The translations under genes and the position numbers were made by a program. From NCBI GenBank assembly GCA_017882445.1, contig JADGPK010000006.1, positions 27,936 to 91,935 on the forward strand: a stretch of DNA of 64,000 nucleotides, given 5' to 3'. The notes under the pieces were generated by a model. It was given only the letters and a program-made list of their open reading frames with translations, had not been told where the DNA came from and searched no databases. The stretch comes from Solirubrobacteraceae bacterium. GTDB taxonomy: Bacteria > Actinomycetota > Thermoleophilia > Solirubrobacterales > Solirubrobacteraceae. Within the stretch, counting starts at the first letter, position 1. Every line of letters starts with the position of its first letter. Shown piece after piece: positions 24,001 through 33,030 of the stretch.

Positions 24001-24553
24001 GGGCGTAGGGGCGCTGCAGCTCCACGTACAGGTCCTCCGGGCCGAACGCCTCCAAGAGCCGCCGGGCGGCGGGCTCGTCGCGGACTCCGCGACCGACCGC
24101 CGATCGCCCGGCACAGCCCGTCAGGCAGACGAGACCCTCCCCATGGTCGAGCACGGCCTGCAGGTCCACCGCGGGCTCGGCGAGCTCGCGCCGATTGGAC
24201 CCGTCGCGGGTGTGAGCGTGCGCGAGCGTGATGATCCGGCAGAGGTTGCTCCAGCCGCGTTCGTCGCGCACGAGCAGCGTGATGTGACGCCCGCGAGCAC
24301 CGTCGCCGGCGTCGGCCGCGGCTCCCCCCTCGGGAGCGAGGTCGATCTCAGCGCCGTGAATCGCCCTCACCCCGTAGTCGGCCGCGACCTGGGCCAGCTC
24401 CATCGAGCCGGAGAGCGAGTTGTGGTCGGTCAGGGCGAGCGCCGCATAGCCCAGCTCGCCCGCCCGCTGGGCCAGCTCCTCGGGCAGCGAGACTCCGTCG
24501 AGGAACGAGTAGGCCGAGTGGCAATGCAGCTCCACGTAAGGGGTCGGGCTCAT
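21035..24553 (-). CDS. dnaE2: Error-prone DNA polymerase III alpha-like subunit DnaE2
   Basis: PHP N-terminus YVELHCHSAYSFLDG, PDIDLDFPRDIRE, QHPGGMI, GFGFPKSHSAAFALLAYQSTWL; adjacent to imuB. Confidence 0.94.
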   Translation of the reverse strand: MSPTPYVELHCHSAYSFLDGVSLPEELAQRAGELGYAALALTDHNSLSGSMELAQVAADYGVRAIHGAEIDLAPEGGAAADAGDGARGRHITLLVRDERGWSNLCRIITLAHAHTRDGSNRRELAEPAVDLQAVLDHGEGLVCLTGCAGRSAVGRGVRDEPAARRLLEAFGPEDLYVELQRPYARHDRARNRALAALAGRLGVRCVATGDVHAHIRARTELQDAFVALRHRTTLDASEPLRRGNHSHVMSSPQAMASRFADHPEAVRETLLLAERLTFNLDRDLGYRYPGAEDESSSRRLAELCRTRLQERYGSAAPTAARAAHAEARARLEQELGVIDHLGLAGFFLLHHDMLELAREVALEVRGPDSVRALLAPGRGRGSSVSSLVCYLTGLSHVDPIANKLALGRFLHEDLHGLPDIDLDFPRDIRERLIPRVHERYGRDRAALVAAFPTFRTRGAIRELGKVLGLPAGEIERLARGAERHGGVEETAAGGADRAVTSSERWRWLGELVGQAYGLPRHLSQHPGGMIVATRPLIDCCPVVPASMQGRQMVQWDKDSCADAGFLKIDLLGLGMLSAVERCVEEIERSHGERIDLSRIPFDDPQTFRAIRAADTVGVFQIESRAQMQSLLRTRPQNLDDLVIQVAIVRPGPIQGGAINPYIERRRRLREDPAFEIPFEHPALEPVLRETLGTIIFQDQVMGVAEAFAGFSPGEADGLRRAMSRKRSHELLVSHRERFIAGAIRHVGAEEATAERVWRMVEGFAGFGFPKSHSAAFALLAYQSTWLRVHYGAEFLCALLNEQPMGFYAPDSLVHEAENRSPPTRIAMLGLDVNASGVLCTVEDGGVRMGLGYVKGAVDAEMHELVTERERNGPFGGLADLAARAGIRRATLEQLAWSGACDSLLGAGQDTQVGADRRTVLWQLGLATPAETTPTGETTQLALPMELPPAPRLRPLGRWQRLIADYSTSGVTIGDHAMAILRERLTVPKLVTSAQLARLPSGYEVAVAGLVIARQRPGTAKGTMFLLFEDEFGTINLIVSKEVYERHRQLARAEPLLLARGRLERSSEPADASVWNLRDMRDTREGREVQGEAAREAEAVEEIRPVINVIVRELAPLERFLPGGVEEAQEAVGARVHRLPTAGGEEDSDGAEVGSTMRAAAPPMQSFGGGRRR

Positions 24554-24564
24554 CGCTCACGCAC

Positions 24565-24825
24565 CTAGGAGCTCTGGACGAACCAGCTGCCGTGGGCGCC
24601 ACGCTGGGTGAGGTCGTGGAAGACGACGACGTTTCGCCCCCGCTCCCCCACGAGCTCCCAGTAGCGGCGGCGCAGCGGCTGGGCGGTCCACCAGCGGTCC
24701 TCCACCAGCCAGGACTCGCGCAGCGACTCGATCGCTTCGCCGTTCACCTCGACCGGGTGCTCGCCGGGGCTGCCGGGTCCGAATCGCACGCGTGCGGGCC
24801 GGGGAGGGTTCAGGGCTCTGGTCAA
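24565..24825 (-). CDS. DUF6504-like small protein in mutasome cassette
   Basis: 86 aa, VEVNGEAIESLRESWLVEDRWWTAQPLRRRYWELV between imuB and dnaE2. Confidence 0.7.
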   Translation of the reverse strand: MTRALNPPRPARVRFGPGSPGEHPVEVNGEAIESLRESWLVEDRWWTAQPLRRRYWELVGERGRNVVVFHDLTQRGAHGSWFVQSS

Positions 24826-24849
24826 GACAATCGCTCCGCTCCGAGGCAG

Positions 24850-26115
24850 TCACTCGATGACGGGAGCGAGCATCACCCGCCGCTCGGGCACGCGCGAGTC
24901 GGGATCCACGCAGACGGCTCGCAGCGCCGCATCCTGCCCGGCGACGGCGCGCATCTGCAGGACGGCCTCCCGCAGGCGCTCGGTGCGAGCGGCGCACTGG
25001 GCGCGCTCGTCATCGAGCAGCGCGCCCTGCTCGTTCGCCGGTGGACCGAAGCTTTCGACCGACAACCGCAGGGCGTCGGCCGGAGCCGGAAGCAGCAGCA
25101 GACGCAGCGACAGCGCCAGTCGGATGCGCTCGGGATCACAGAGCGCCTGGCGAAAGACGACGCGCTCGCGCCAACCGCCGCCGGCAACCAGGCGCGCGGA
25201 GAGGATGACGGCGCGCAACGTGCGCCCATCGCGCTCGGAGCGAGCCAGCAGCCTGTTCACCAGCACGCCCAGCACGCGCTTCAGCGCCATGCCCGAGCTC
25301 GCGTCGCCGACCTCCATCGACTCCTCCAAGCGCTCCTGCAGGCGACGAGCGCGCACCGGACCGTCCTCGCCGCAGGCGAGCTCGTGAGCGAGCGCGCCCG
25401 GCCTCCCGAAGCGGTCGCTCATCGACGCGCGCCCCAGCTTCGCCAGCTCCCCGAGTGTGCGCACGCCGAGGCGGGTGAGCGGCTCGATGAGCGGCGCGGT
25501 CTCCCAGCGGAAGGCGAGCAGCCAGACCGGCCGGCCGGCCAGCCAGCGCCGGGCATTTGGGGTGGGCGGGCCATCAATCGACGGGCCTTCGATCAGGAAC
25601 GGACGGCGTGAACGCGCCGCCAGGGAGGCGGCGAGCGCGCAGAAGCGCGTCGGCCCGCCCCCCATGCGGGCGGGCCGCCCGCCACCGGCCGGGGATCGGC
25701 AGGCGCGCTGGGCGGCAGCGATCGTCGCGGCGTCCGTGCCGTGGATCCCGCGCAGCCCATCCGTCTCGAAGTAGGCGAGACCGGGGCGTGCTGGCTCGAC
25801 GGCCGCGCCGATCGATTCCAGGGCCCGCAGCGTTCCCTCCCAGGTCTCGGCCGCCCTCATCGGGTCGGGGGGCACGAGGACGAGCTGAGGGCAGCGGGCG
25901 AGCGCCTCGCCGAGGACCATCCCGGTCCTCACGCCACAGGCTTCAGCCGCCCCTGAGACCTCCCCCACCCGTCGCTCGGCCCCGGCCTGCGGCGCCAGCG
26001 CCAGCGCCCTCCCCGCCAGCGTCTGCTCGACGACCTCCGCTCGGCCTCCCGCGGCGACGGCCAGCTCGAAGCGGGGTAGGTGCACGCATACGACCATACG
26101 AACATATGTTCGCAT
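24850..26115 (-). CDS. imuB: Y-family polymerase-like ImuB (start could be ATG 26115 or ATG 26097)
   Basis: VCVHLPRFELAV..., TDGLRGIHG, WLLAFRWETAPLIEPLTRLGVRTLGELAKL; next to dnaE2 and SOS box. Confidence 0.87.
   Translation of the reverse strand: MRTYVRMVVCVHLPRFELAVAAGGRAEVVEQTLAGRALALAPQAGAERRVGEVSGAAEACGVRTGMVLGEALARCPQLVLVPPDPMRAAETWEGTLRALESIGAAVEPARPGLAYFETDGLRGIHGTDAATIAAAQRACRSPAGGGRPARMGGGPTRFCALAASLAARSRRPFLIEGPSIDGPPTPNARRWLAGRPVWLLAFRWETAPLIEPLTRLGVRTLGELAKLGRASMSDRFGRPGALAHELACGEDGPVRARRLQERLEESMEVGDASSGMALKRVLGVLVNRLLARSERDGRTLRAVILSARLVAGGGWRERVVFRQALCDPERIRLALSLRLLLLPAPADALRLSVESFGPPANEQGALLDDERAQCAARTERLREAVLQMRAVAGQDAALRAVCVDPDSRVPERRVMLAPVIE
26099..26112. promoter_or_regulatory. 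LexA/SOS box (CGAACATATGTTCG) at the imuB 5' end
   Basis: Perfect 14-bp palindrome matching the Gram-positive SOS consensus CGAAC-N4-GTTCG, at the head of imuB-DUF6504-dnaE2. Confidence 0.88.
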
Positions 26116-26177
26116 AAATCCGCTCGGGTGGCGTGGCCCTCATGGACTGACCGTTCGATGCAACCCACGGTCGAGGG

Positions 26178-26996
26178 TCAATCCATCGTCAGCGGGCCCT
26201 CGGCCGATCCGCTCAGGAACTGGCGCACGAACGGGTTCTCCGAGGAGAACATCCTCGCCGCGTCCCCCGCCTCCACGATCCGCCCCCGCCACAGCAGCGC
26301 GATGTACTCGCCGATCCTGCGCGCCGAGGCGATGTCGTGGGTCACGACCAGGTAGGTGCCTCCGTGGATGGAGTGCATCTCCTGGATCAGCTCGCACAGC
26401 AGCGCCGTGCGCACCGGATCCAGGCCCGAGTCGGGCTCGTCGAAGATCACGATGTCCGGCTCCATCACCAGCGCCCGCGCGAAGCCGGCGCGCTTGCGCA
26501 TGCCGCCGGAGAGCTGGGAGGGCGCGTCGTCCATCGCGTCCGCCAGCCCGACGTCGGCGAGCCGCTGGGTGACGCGCTCTGCGATCTGCGCCTCGGAGAA
26601 GTCCGTGTGCTGGCGCAGCGGGAAGGCGACGTTGTCGAACACCGTCATCGACCCGAACAGCGCGCCGTCCTGGAAGAGCACGCCGATCTTGCGGCGCAGG
26701 GCCAGAAGCTGGGGCATCGTCAGGCTGGGAACCGATTGTCCCTGCACGATGATGTCGCCCGAGTCCGGGAACATCAGCCCGATCACGTGCTTGATCAGCA
26801 CGCTCTTGCCCGTACCCGAGGGGCCCAGCACGACGGTGATCGTGTCGTCGGGAAACGCGACGTTCAGCCCGTTCAGGACGGGCACGCCGCCAAGCCGCTT
26901 GTGCACGTCGACGCAGCGGATCGACCAGTTGCCCGCCTCCGGGTCTCCGGTGAGGTCGAGCTCGCTCGAGTGATACTCGAAGTCGTCAGACATCAT
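26178..26996 (-). CDS. MlaF/Mkl-type ABC ATPase associated with MCE transport
   Basis: GPSGTGKSVLIKHVIGLMFPDSGDI, LSGGMRKRAGFARAL, FDEPDSGLDPVRTALLCELI. Confidence 0.92.
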   Translation of the reverse strand: MMSDDFEYHSSELDLTGDPEAGNWSIRCVDVHKRLGGVPVLNGLNVAFPDDTITVVLGPSGTGKSVLIKHVIGLMFPDSGDIIVQGQSVPSLTMPQLLALRRKIGVLFQDGALFGSMTVFDNVAFPLRQHTDFSEAQIAERVTQRLADVGLADAMDDAPSQLSGGMRKRAGFARALVMEPDIVIFDEPDSGLDPVRTALLCELIQEMHSIHGGTYLVVTHDIASARRIGEYIALLWRGRIVEAGDAARMFSSENPFVRQFLSGSAEGPLTMD

Positions 26997-28498
26997 TTTC
27001 CAGCGTAGACCACGTGCGGGAACTGGCTCGTCTGGCCGTTGAACGTGAACGGTCCCTGCTGGTTGCACGCCGGCGCCGGAACGTCGTTGGAGGTTTCGGG
27101 CTTGTTGGCGACTTTGAATTCGATGATCTGTTCGATGATGCTCTGGGGGATCGTTTCGTTCGCCGGGCCGCTGACCGCGGGGGCGGAGTTCGCGCAGGTG
27201 CTGCCGTCGAACACCGGCAGCCCGCTGGCGAGCGAGTTGAACGTGCCGGGCAGCGGGTAGGCGTTGGACCGGTCCGTGCCGATCCTGTTCTTGTAGATCG
27301 CAAGGCTCTCCGGGCTGAGCACGTTCATCGTCGTCAGGAAGTGCTGCTTGGGCCCTTTGCCTTCGGTGTTGCTGTTCTTTTCGCTCGCCTGCGACGCGGC
27401 TGTGAGGTTGGCGAAGAACGCCTGCAGCTCGGGTACGTACTCGCCGGTGTACTGCAGGAACGGGTCGAGGTTGTGCAGCACCGGCCTGAGGTTTTCGAGC
27501 ACGGGGACGGTCAGGTCGAGGGTCTTCTTGACGTCCGGCAGTCCCGTCTTGGCAGCCTTGGTCAGCGGCCCCAGCGCCGTGAGGAATTTGTCGAATTGGG
27601 GAGCGAACGGCTTGGCCGCCTGTAGCAGCGCGGAGAGCTGGCGCTCCGCGGGGCGGAATTCGTCGAGGAAGGGGCTGGCGTCGGCGGCGAACAGGTCGAG
27701 TTCTTTGAGCGCCACACGCGAGTTGCGCTCGAACGTGGGCAGCGCGCGGAAGGCATCTGCGAACGCCTGGCTGCCTTCGGCGGCCGCGTGGAAGGTGCGC
27801 TCGCCGTTGACGATCAGCCCTTCGAGCTGGTGGTCGCGGCTGGCGAGCGCGTTGAACACCACGCCCGTGTTGTGCACGAGCGCTTTCACGGCTCCTTCCT
27901 GGGAGTTGAGCAGGGTCACCAGGCGGTTGGCGTGTTCGACGAACGGTTCGAGTCTGGCGAAGTCCGCGTTGATCTGTTCGCCGCGGCCGTTGATCCCTTC
28001 TGACGCCGCCTGCATCCACACCTGGAAGTCGCGCCTGGTCTTGGGGTCGAACGCCGACAGGATGTCGTCGAGCGTCACCGAGGGTTCGACCTGGCTGTTC
28101 GCGAGCTGCCCGTTGTCGGGCAGATAGCGCCCGCTCTGCGCCTCGGGGATCAGCTGCACGTAGGTCTCTCCCAGCAGCGTCTTCTGTCGCAGGATCGCAT
28201 GCATGTTCGCGCGCACCGGCGCATACTGGCCGGCCACTTCGACGGTCACGTGCGTGCGGCCGTCCTTGCCTAGCTTGAGCGAGATGACGTGTCCGACATC
28301 CACACCGCTGATGCGGACGTTCGACTGCTCGGCGAGCGCTAGCGTGCGCGGGAAGGCGACCGTGAAGCGGTAGCCCTTCGGCTTCAGCGGCAGGGGACCG
28401 CCGAAGGACTCCCACAGGAACATCAAGAGGCCGAAGCAGCTGAGCACGAACAGGACGATCACGAAGATGTTGCCCAGCGTCGGCGCGCGCTTCTGCAT
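26993..28498 (-). CDS. MCE family protein
   Basis: N-terminal TM then YRFTVAFPRTLALAEQSNVRISGVDVGHVISLKLGKDGRTHVTVEV (MCE domain). Confidence 0.9.
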   Translation of the reverse strand: MQKRAPTLGNIFVIVLFVLSCFGLLMFLWESFGGPLPLKPKGYRFTVAFPRTLALAEQSNVRISGVDVGHVISLKLGKDGRTHVTVEVAGQYAPVRANMHAILRQKTLLGETYVQLIPEAQSGRYLPDNGQLANSQVEPSVTLDDILSAFDPKTRRDFQVWMQAASEGINGRGEQINADFARLEPFVEHANRLVTLLNSQEGAVKALVHNTGVVFNALASRDHQLEGLIVNGERTFHAAAEGSQAFADAFRALPTFERNSRVALKELDLFAADASPFLDEFRPAERQLSALLQAAKPFAPQFDKFLTALGPLTKAAKTGLPDVKKTLDLTVPVLENLRPVLHNLDPFLQYTGEYVPELQAFFANLTAASQASEKNSNTEGKGPKQHFLTTMNVLSPESLAIYKNRIGTDRSNAYPLPGTFNSLASGLPVFDGSTCANSAPAVSGPANETIPQSIIEQIIEFKVANKPETSNDVPAPACNQQGPFTFNGQTSQFPHVVYAGK

Positions 28499-28499
28499 G

Positions 28500-30017
28500 T
28501 CAGCCCTTTCCTGCCTTCACGCCCGACCGCGAGCTCGGTCCGCCGGTCGAGGGGGTGGAGAACGGGTGCTGACCCAACCCCGAGAACAGGCCGCCGCGGG
28601 CAGGAGCCTTGGCGTGGCGGTGCAGGCTCGCGGCGGTCGGGGCCGTGCCCAGGAGGCTCAGGCATTCCGCCTTCGTCGGGGGCCTGAGAAGCCCGACCAG
28701 GAGGTTCACGGTCGGATTGACTTCTGAGGCGCCTTTGAGGATCGGCAGGATGTTGCAGTTGAAGTACACGAGGCTGCGCCCGAGGGTGCCGTGGGCGTCG
28801 GCGGAGCTGACGACGCTGTTGAGGTTGTGGTTGGCCCAGTCGAGGAAGAACACGAAGCCGCCCTTGCTCGGACCGGGGTTGTAGGCGAGCTCGTTGAAGA
28901 ATTCGTTCAGCACCGAGAAGCTGACCGACAGCTTGGGGAACGATTCGCCCAGCTGTTTGGTCGCGGGCGAAAGTTCGTTGATCACCGGCAGGATCTGGCG
29001 CGCGAACGGGCGGATTTCGTTCTTGAAGATCGGCGTCGTTGTCAAGGCGAGACGCCGCGTGGCTTCGTTCGCGGGGCCGAGCGCGCTGGCGAAGGGCTGA
29101 AGCTTGTGCAGCGTCGGGCCGAGCACGCCGGCGGCGGTGGCGAGCTTGCCGAGGCCCGTTCCGGTCTTGCGCAGCGCGCCGGGCAGCAGGTGCAGCGTGC
29201 TCTGGAGGTTCGCGTCCTCCTGGGCGAACGTGGCAAAGACCGCGTTGGAGGCGTTGACGAGCTGCGAGAGCTGCTTGTCCTTGCCGCCCAGCGCTTCCAT
29301 CAACAGGCGGAAGTTGTGGATCGAGCGCGCGATGTTGGCGTGGCGGATTTCGAGCTGCTGCGCGATCTCCTGCCCGTAGCGCGCCGTCGGGTCGAAGCGC
29401 TTGAGCACCGCGGCGAGGGCCCGCCCGTTGTGGTTGAGCCCTTCGCCCGCTCCGGCCAGGAGCTCCTGCAGGTAGGCGCGCGTGTCGGCGTCCAGCCCGG
29501 CGAGGAATTCGTCGAAGTCGACGTTGGGCGCGGTCTGCGACAGGGGTAGCACTTCGCCGCTCTTCAGCTTGCCCGCCGAGGGCTGGCCCGGATTGACCTC
29601 AACGGTCATGTCCTGCAGCTGTGTCTTGGGGCGCAGCAGCAGGGTCGCGTTGCGGTAGATCCGCGCGTATTTGGGAGTCACTCTCATGGTGACCGTCGCG
29701 ACCCCATCGTGCAGGTCCACGCTCGCGATTTCCCCGATCTTGGCGCCGGCGATCGTCACCGCCTGACCCTGGCCCGGCGTCAGGGCCTGGGCCGTCTGGA
29801 ACTCGGCCTTGAGCGTGAAGTATTCGCGGCCCAGCACCGGCACCCATCCGGGCAGCTTGAGGTTCTCGTGCGCGAGGATGTAGCCGCCGACGGCCGCCGC
29901 GAACACGATCATCGTGACGACCGCGACGAACGCTGTGCGGTAGCGCTCGATCTGGTCGCGGACGCTCAGCCCGCCTTCGTGGCCGTGTGTCGGCGTCTCT
30001 GGAGGCGTCGTCATCAT
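28500..30017 (-). CDS. MCE family protein
   Basis: YFTLKAEFQTAQALTPGQGQAVTIAGAKIGEIASVDLHDGVATVTMRV. Confidence 0.9.
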   Translation of the reverse strand: MMTTPPETPTHGHEGGLSVRDQIERYRTAFVAVVTMIVFAAAVGGYILAHENLKLPGWVPVLGREYFTLKAEFQTAQALTPGQGQAVTIAGAKIGEIASVDLHDGVATVTMRVTPKYARIYRNATLLLRPKTQLQDMTVEVNPGQPSAGKLKSGEVLPLSQTAPNVDFDEFLAGLDADTRAYLQELLAGAGEGLNHNGRALAAVLKRFDPTARYGQEIAQQLEIRHANIARSIHNFRLLMEALGGKDKQLSQLVNASNAVFATFAQEDANLQSTLHLLPGALRKTGTGLGKLATAAGVLGPTLHKLQPFASALGPANEATRRLALTTTPIFKNEIRPFARQILPVINELSPATKQLGESFPKLSVSFSVLNEFFNELAYNPGPSKGGFVFFLDWANHNLNSVVSSADAHGTLGRSLVYFNCNILPILKGASEVNPTVNLLVGLLRPPTKAECLSLLGTAPTAASLHRHAKAPARGGLFSGLGQHPFSTPSTGGPSSRSGVKAGKG

Positions 30018-31513
30018 CCGTTCCCGTCGGCCGGGCCCGAGGACAGCGGGCCGTTGAAGTTGGGCAGCGACTGGGTGTAGCAGGGCACGAGCGGCTCATA
30101 CGGCGGCTCTTCGGCGGGGTAGGCCGGCCGCGTGCCCAGCGGGGTCAGCGGCGAGCGGCCGAGCAGCTGCAGGCCCTTGAGCTTGGTGCCGAGGATCGAC
30201 GTGTGCGCCGAGCGCAGCGTCTGCCCGCTGTTGCCGATCAGGAACTTGCCCACCGCGCCGTTGCCGTCGAAGGTCTGACCGATGCCCGACAGCCCCACGA
30301 GGCTGTACCAGAATTCCTTGTACGCTTCGACGCCCGAGGTGGCCGCGCCGTCCTGGAGCTTGGTGTTCCCGGCCGGGTAGATCACTTTGGTCAGGCATTT
30401 GTTGAACAGGTCGGTCTGGCGGTAGGCGGGCGTCTGTTCGCTCTCCAGGCGCGCGAGCGAGGGGGTAGCGGCTGCGAGCGCCTTGGCGACGCCTCCGAGC
30501 TCGCTGGGCGCGAGCGACGCCTGCACCTGTTCGATCCACGGCAGCACCGCCTTCACGGTCTGAGGCGTAGCCCTGACCCCCGGGAGGATGTCGCGCGCGA
30601 ACGTTCGCGTCGGCGGGAACGAGGCGTCGAGCGCCGCCAGCCCGCGATCGATGTTGCGCAGCGAGCTCGGCAGCTCGGCCACCGTCGCCTGGAGGCTCGA
30701 CGACTGTGCGGCGAAGGCGGCGAAGAAGGTGTTGAAGTTGACGATCAGTTCTCCGAGCTGCTGCTCGTGGACGTTCAGGGCAGCGGTCACCTTGCCGACT
30801 CCCGCGATGAGCTTGGAGAGGTCGTGGGGTTCGGTCCCGCCGAGCGCCTGGTTGATGACGGCGGCGCCGCGCAGCGAGGAGGGCCCGCGATGGTAGGCCT
30901 TGTTGAGCGCCTGGGCGGCGTTGATGCCGCGCACTTCGGGTTCCTGTTCAGCGTCTTCGGCGGCGTTCGGCTTGCGCGTCAGCGCTTCGCCGTAGTTGAC
31001 CAGGAAGTTCTGAAGGTTCGTGCGCGTGTCGGTGTTCAGCGCGTCGAGCACCTGGTCGAGCTGCACGGGGTCGGAGGTCTGCGTGATCGGGATCGTGTGG
31101 CCGGAGGACACCGTGCTCGCCGAGGGGCTGCCGGGTTGCAGTTCGATGAACCAGTTGCCTTCCAGGAAGATGCGTGGCCGGATCTTGAGCGTCGCATCGG
31201 AGTGGATCGGCAGACCACGCGGTTCGATTTCCATGCTCACCAGGCCCGCCCTGCCGTCACGCTGGATCGAGCTGACCTTGCCCACGTTGACCCCGGCGAT
31301 ACGCACGGGGGACTTGGGGTGGATGTTGACAGCGGTCGCGAACTCGGCCTTCAACGTGAAGCCGTGTTTGAACGGAATGTGCTTGGTGAAGCCGAAGTAG
31401 GCGACGAGGAGGACGAGCACGACGACGATGACCCCGGTCCGCACCGGCTTGGAGCGCTGCAGCTCGACGACGGGCACCTCGTCGTGGCGGCGCCACCAGC
31501 GCGAGCGGCTCAT
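30014..31513 (-). CDS. MCE family protein (ATG at 31513 overlaps upstream stop)
   Basis: FTLKAEFATAVNIHPKSPVRIAGVNVGKVSSIQRDGRAGLVSMEI. Confidence 0.9.
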   Translation of the reverse strand: MSRSRWWRRHDEVPVVELQRSKPVRTGVIVVVLVLLVAYFGFTKHIPFKHGFTLKAEFATAVNIHPKSPVRIAGVNVGKVSSIQRDGRAGLVSMEIEPRGLPIHSDATLKIRPRIFLEGNWFIELQPGSPSASTVSSGHTIPITQTSDPVQLDQVLDALNTDTRTNLQNFLVNYGEALTRKPNAAEDAEQEPEVRGINAAQALNKAYHRGPSSLRGAAVINQALGGTEPHDLSKLIAGVGKVTAALNVHEQQLGELIVNFNTFFAAFAAQSSSLQATVAELPSSLRNIDRGLAALDASFPPTRTFARDILPGVRATPQTVKAVLPWIEQVQASLAPSELGGVAKALAAATPSLARLESEQTPAYRQTDLFNKCLTKVIYPAGNTKLQDGAATSGVEAYKEFWYSLVGLSGIGQTFDGNGAVGKFLIGNSGQTLRSAHTSILGTKLKGLQLLGRSPLTPLGTRPAYPAEEPPYEPLVPCYTQSLPNFNGPLSSGPADGNG

Positions 31514-33030
31514 TTGCCCTTCCCCTTGACCAGGCCGAGCGCCTTCAGCGTCGTGCTCGGATACTTTTCGCCGAACAGGTTGTATTCGCGGCTGGTGATT
31601 TCCCGGTTTTTCGACACCGAGCCCGCCGGCGCGTTGCCGATCACGGTCTTGCCCGGCACGTATTTCTCGTTGCCGGCTTCGCACAGCTGCGCCTGCCCGG
31701 GACCGGCGACGTTCGGGTAGGGGTTGGCGTGGAGGTGGTTTCCGCCCGTGTCGGGGATCAGCCTGTGGCTGACCGCTTCGAATTCCGGCGACGGGCCGTT
31801 GGCGGGGGCCGAGGACGGGTAGCCCTCGTTGTTCGCCCCGGTGGGAGACAGCACGAACCCGGCGCGGGCGACCGTGCCTACGCCGACGCTCTCGGACTCG
31901 AGGCTCGCGACGTTGCGGAATGCGAGCGACCAGTAGTTGCAGACGGCCTGCTCGGGCGCGATGCCCGCTAGCAGCGGGTTGCCGACTTCGACGGTGTGCG
32001 TCAGGTCTTCGAAGCCGAGCGTGGCGACCGGATTCTGCGCAAACGCCTGGAACGCCTGCGCGGATTCGGCCAGGCGCGTGTTCAGCGCGGTGGCCGCCCT
32101 CAGGTTGACTGCTCCTTCGGTGAAGGCGTGTCCCAGCGGCGGCGCGACCGTGCGCAGCGCGACGGCGCTGGGGCGCAGCAGGTGCATGAACTCGGTGGCC
32201 TTTTCGATCAGCGGTGCCTCGTGGGGGAGCGAGTACGTCGCCTGCTCGAGCGACGCCGGCCCGCCCTCCGTCGCCGCTTCAAGCGAGGGCGTGACACTCG
32301 CGAAGGCGGTGAAGAACGTGTCCAGCTCGCTGTAGTAGGCGGCCTGCGCGTCGGCGACTGGGGCCGCCTGCGCGGACGCCCGCTCGAGAGCCACGAACAG
32401 CTCGCGCAGCCCCGTGGAGGGTTGGGCGAGGTTGTGCAGCACGGGCACCGCGTTGGTGACGAGTGGTCGCAGTTCGGCGATCGTCTTGTTGAGACCCAGG
32501 CCGCGGCCGGCGAGGCCGTCACCGAAGTTGTTCGTGTTCTGCTTGATCGCGGTCCTCGTCTTGTGGTCGAACATATTGAAGAGTTCGTCGATGTTGACCG
32601 GTTCCCGGGCCTGGCTCACTGGTAGCGTGCTGTCAGCCTTCAGCGGCTGGGAGGAGGTGCCCTTTTCCAGTTCCAGGTACTTCAGGCCGATCGCCGAGAC
32701 CGACTGCACGATCGCCTTCGTGTCTGCGGGGAGCGGTTCGATGCCCTTTTCGAGCTTGAGGCTCGCGATGGCGGTGAGCCGCCCGGTCTTCGGATCCTCG
32801 TGGGGCGTCAGCGAGCCGACCAGCCCGACCCGGGTGCCCGCGATGCGCACCTGGTTGGTGGGTTGCAACCCCGAGGCCTCGGGCAGCGTCACCTTGATGT
32901 TGTAGGTCGGGACGAACGGGAGTCCGTTGTTGGCGTTGTAGGACAGGAACACGGCCACCAGGATGATCAGCGTCGTCACGCCGCCGATCAGCAGCGGGCT
33001 GGCGGCGAGGGAGTTGCGGCGGCGGTCCAT
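31510..33030 (-). CDS. MCE family protein
   Basis: YNIKVTLPEASGLQPTNQVRIAGTRVGLVGSLTPHEDPKTGRLTAIASL. Confidence 0.9.
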   Translation of the reverse strand: MDRRRNSLAASPLLIGGVTTLIILVAVFLSYNANNGLPFVPTYNIKVTLPEASGLQPTNQVRIAGTRVGLVGSLTPHEDPKTGRLTAIASLKLEKGIEPLPADTKAIVQSVSAIGLKYLELEKGTSSQPLKADSTLPVSQAREPVNIDELFNMFDHKTRTAIKQNTNNFGDGLAGRGLGLNKTIAELRPLVTNAVPVLHNLAQPSTGLRELFVALERASAQAAPVADAQAAYYSELDTFFTAFASVTPSLEAATEGGPASLEQATYSLPHEAPLIEKATEFMHLLRPSAVALRTVAPPLGHAFTEGAVNLRAATALNTRLAESAQAFQAFAQNPVATLGFEDLTHTVEVGNPLLAGIAPEQAVCNYWSLAFRNVASLESESVGVGTVARAGFVLSPTGANNEGYPSSAPANGPSPEFEAVSHRLIPDTGGNHLHANPYPNVAGPGQAQLCEAGNEKYVPGKTVIGNAPAGSVSKNREITSREYNLFGEKYPSTTLKALGLVKGKGK

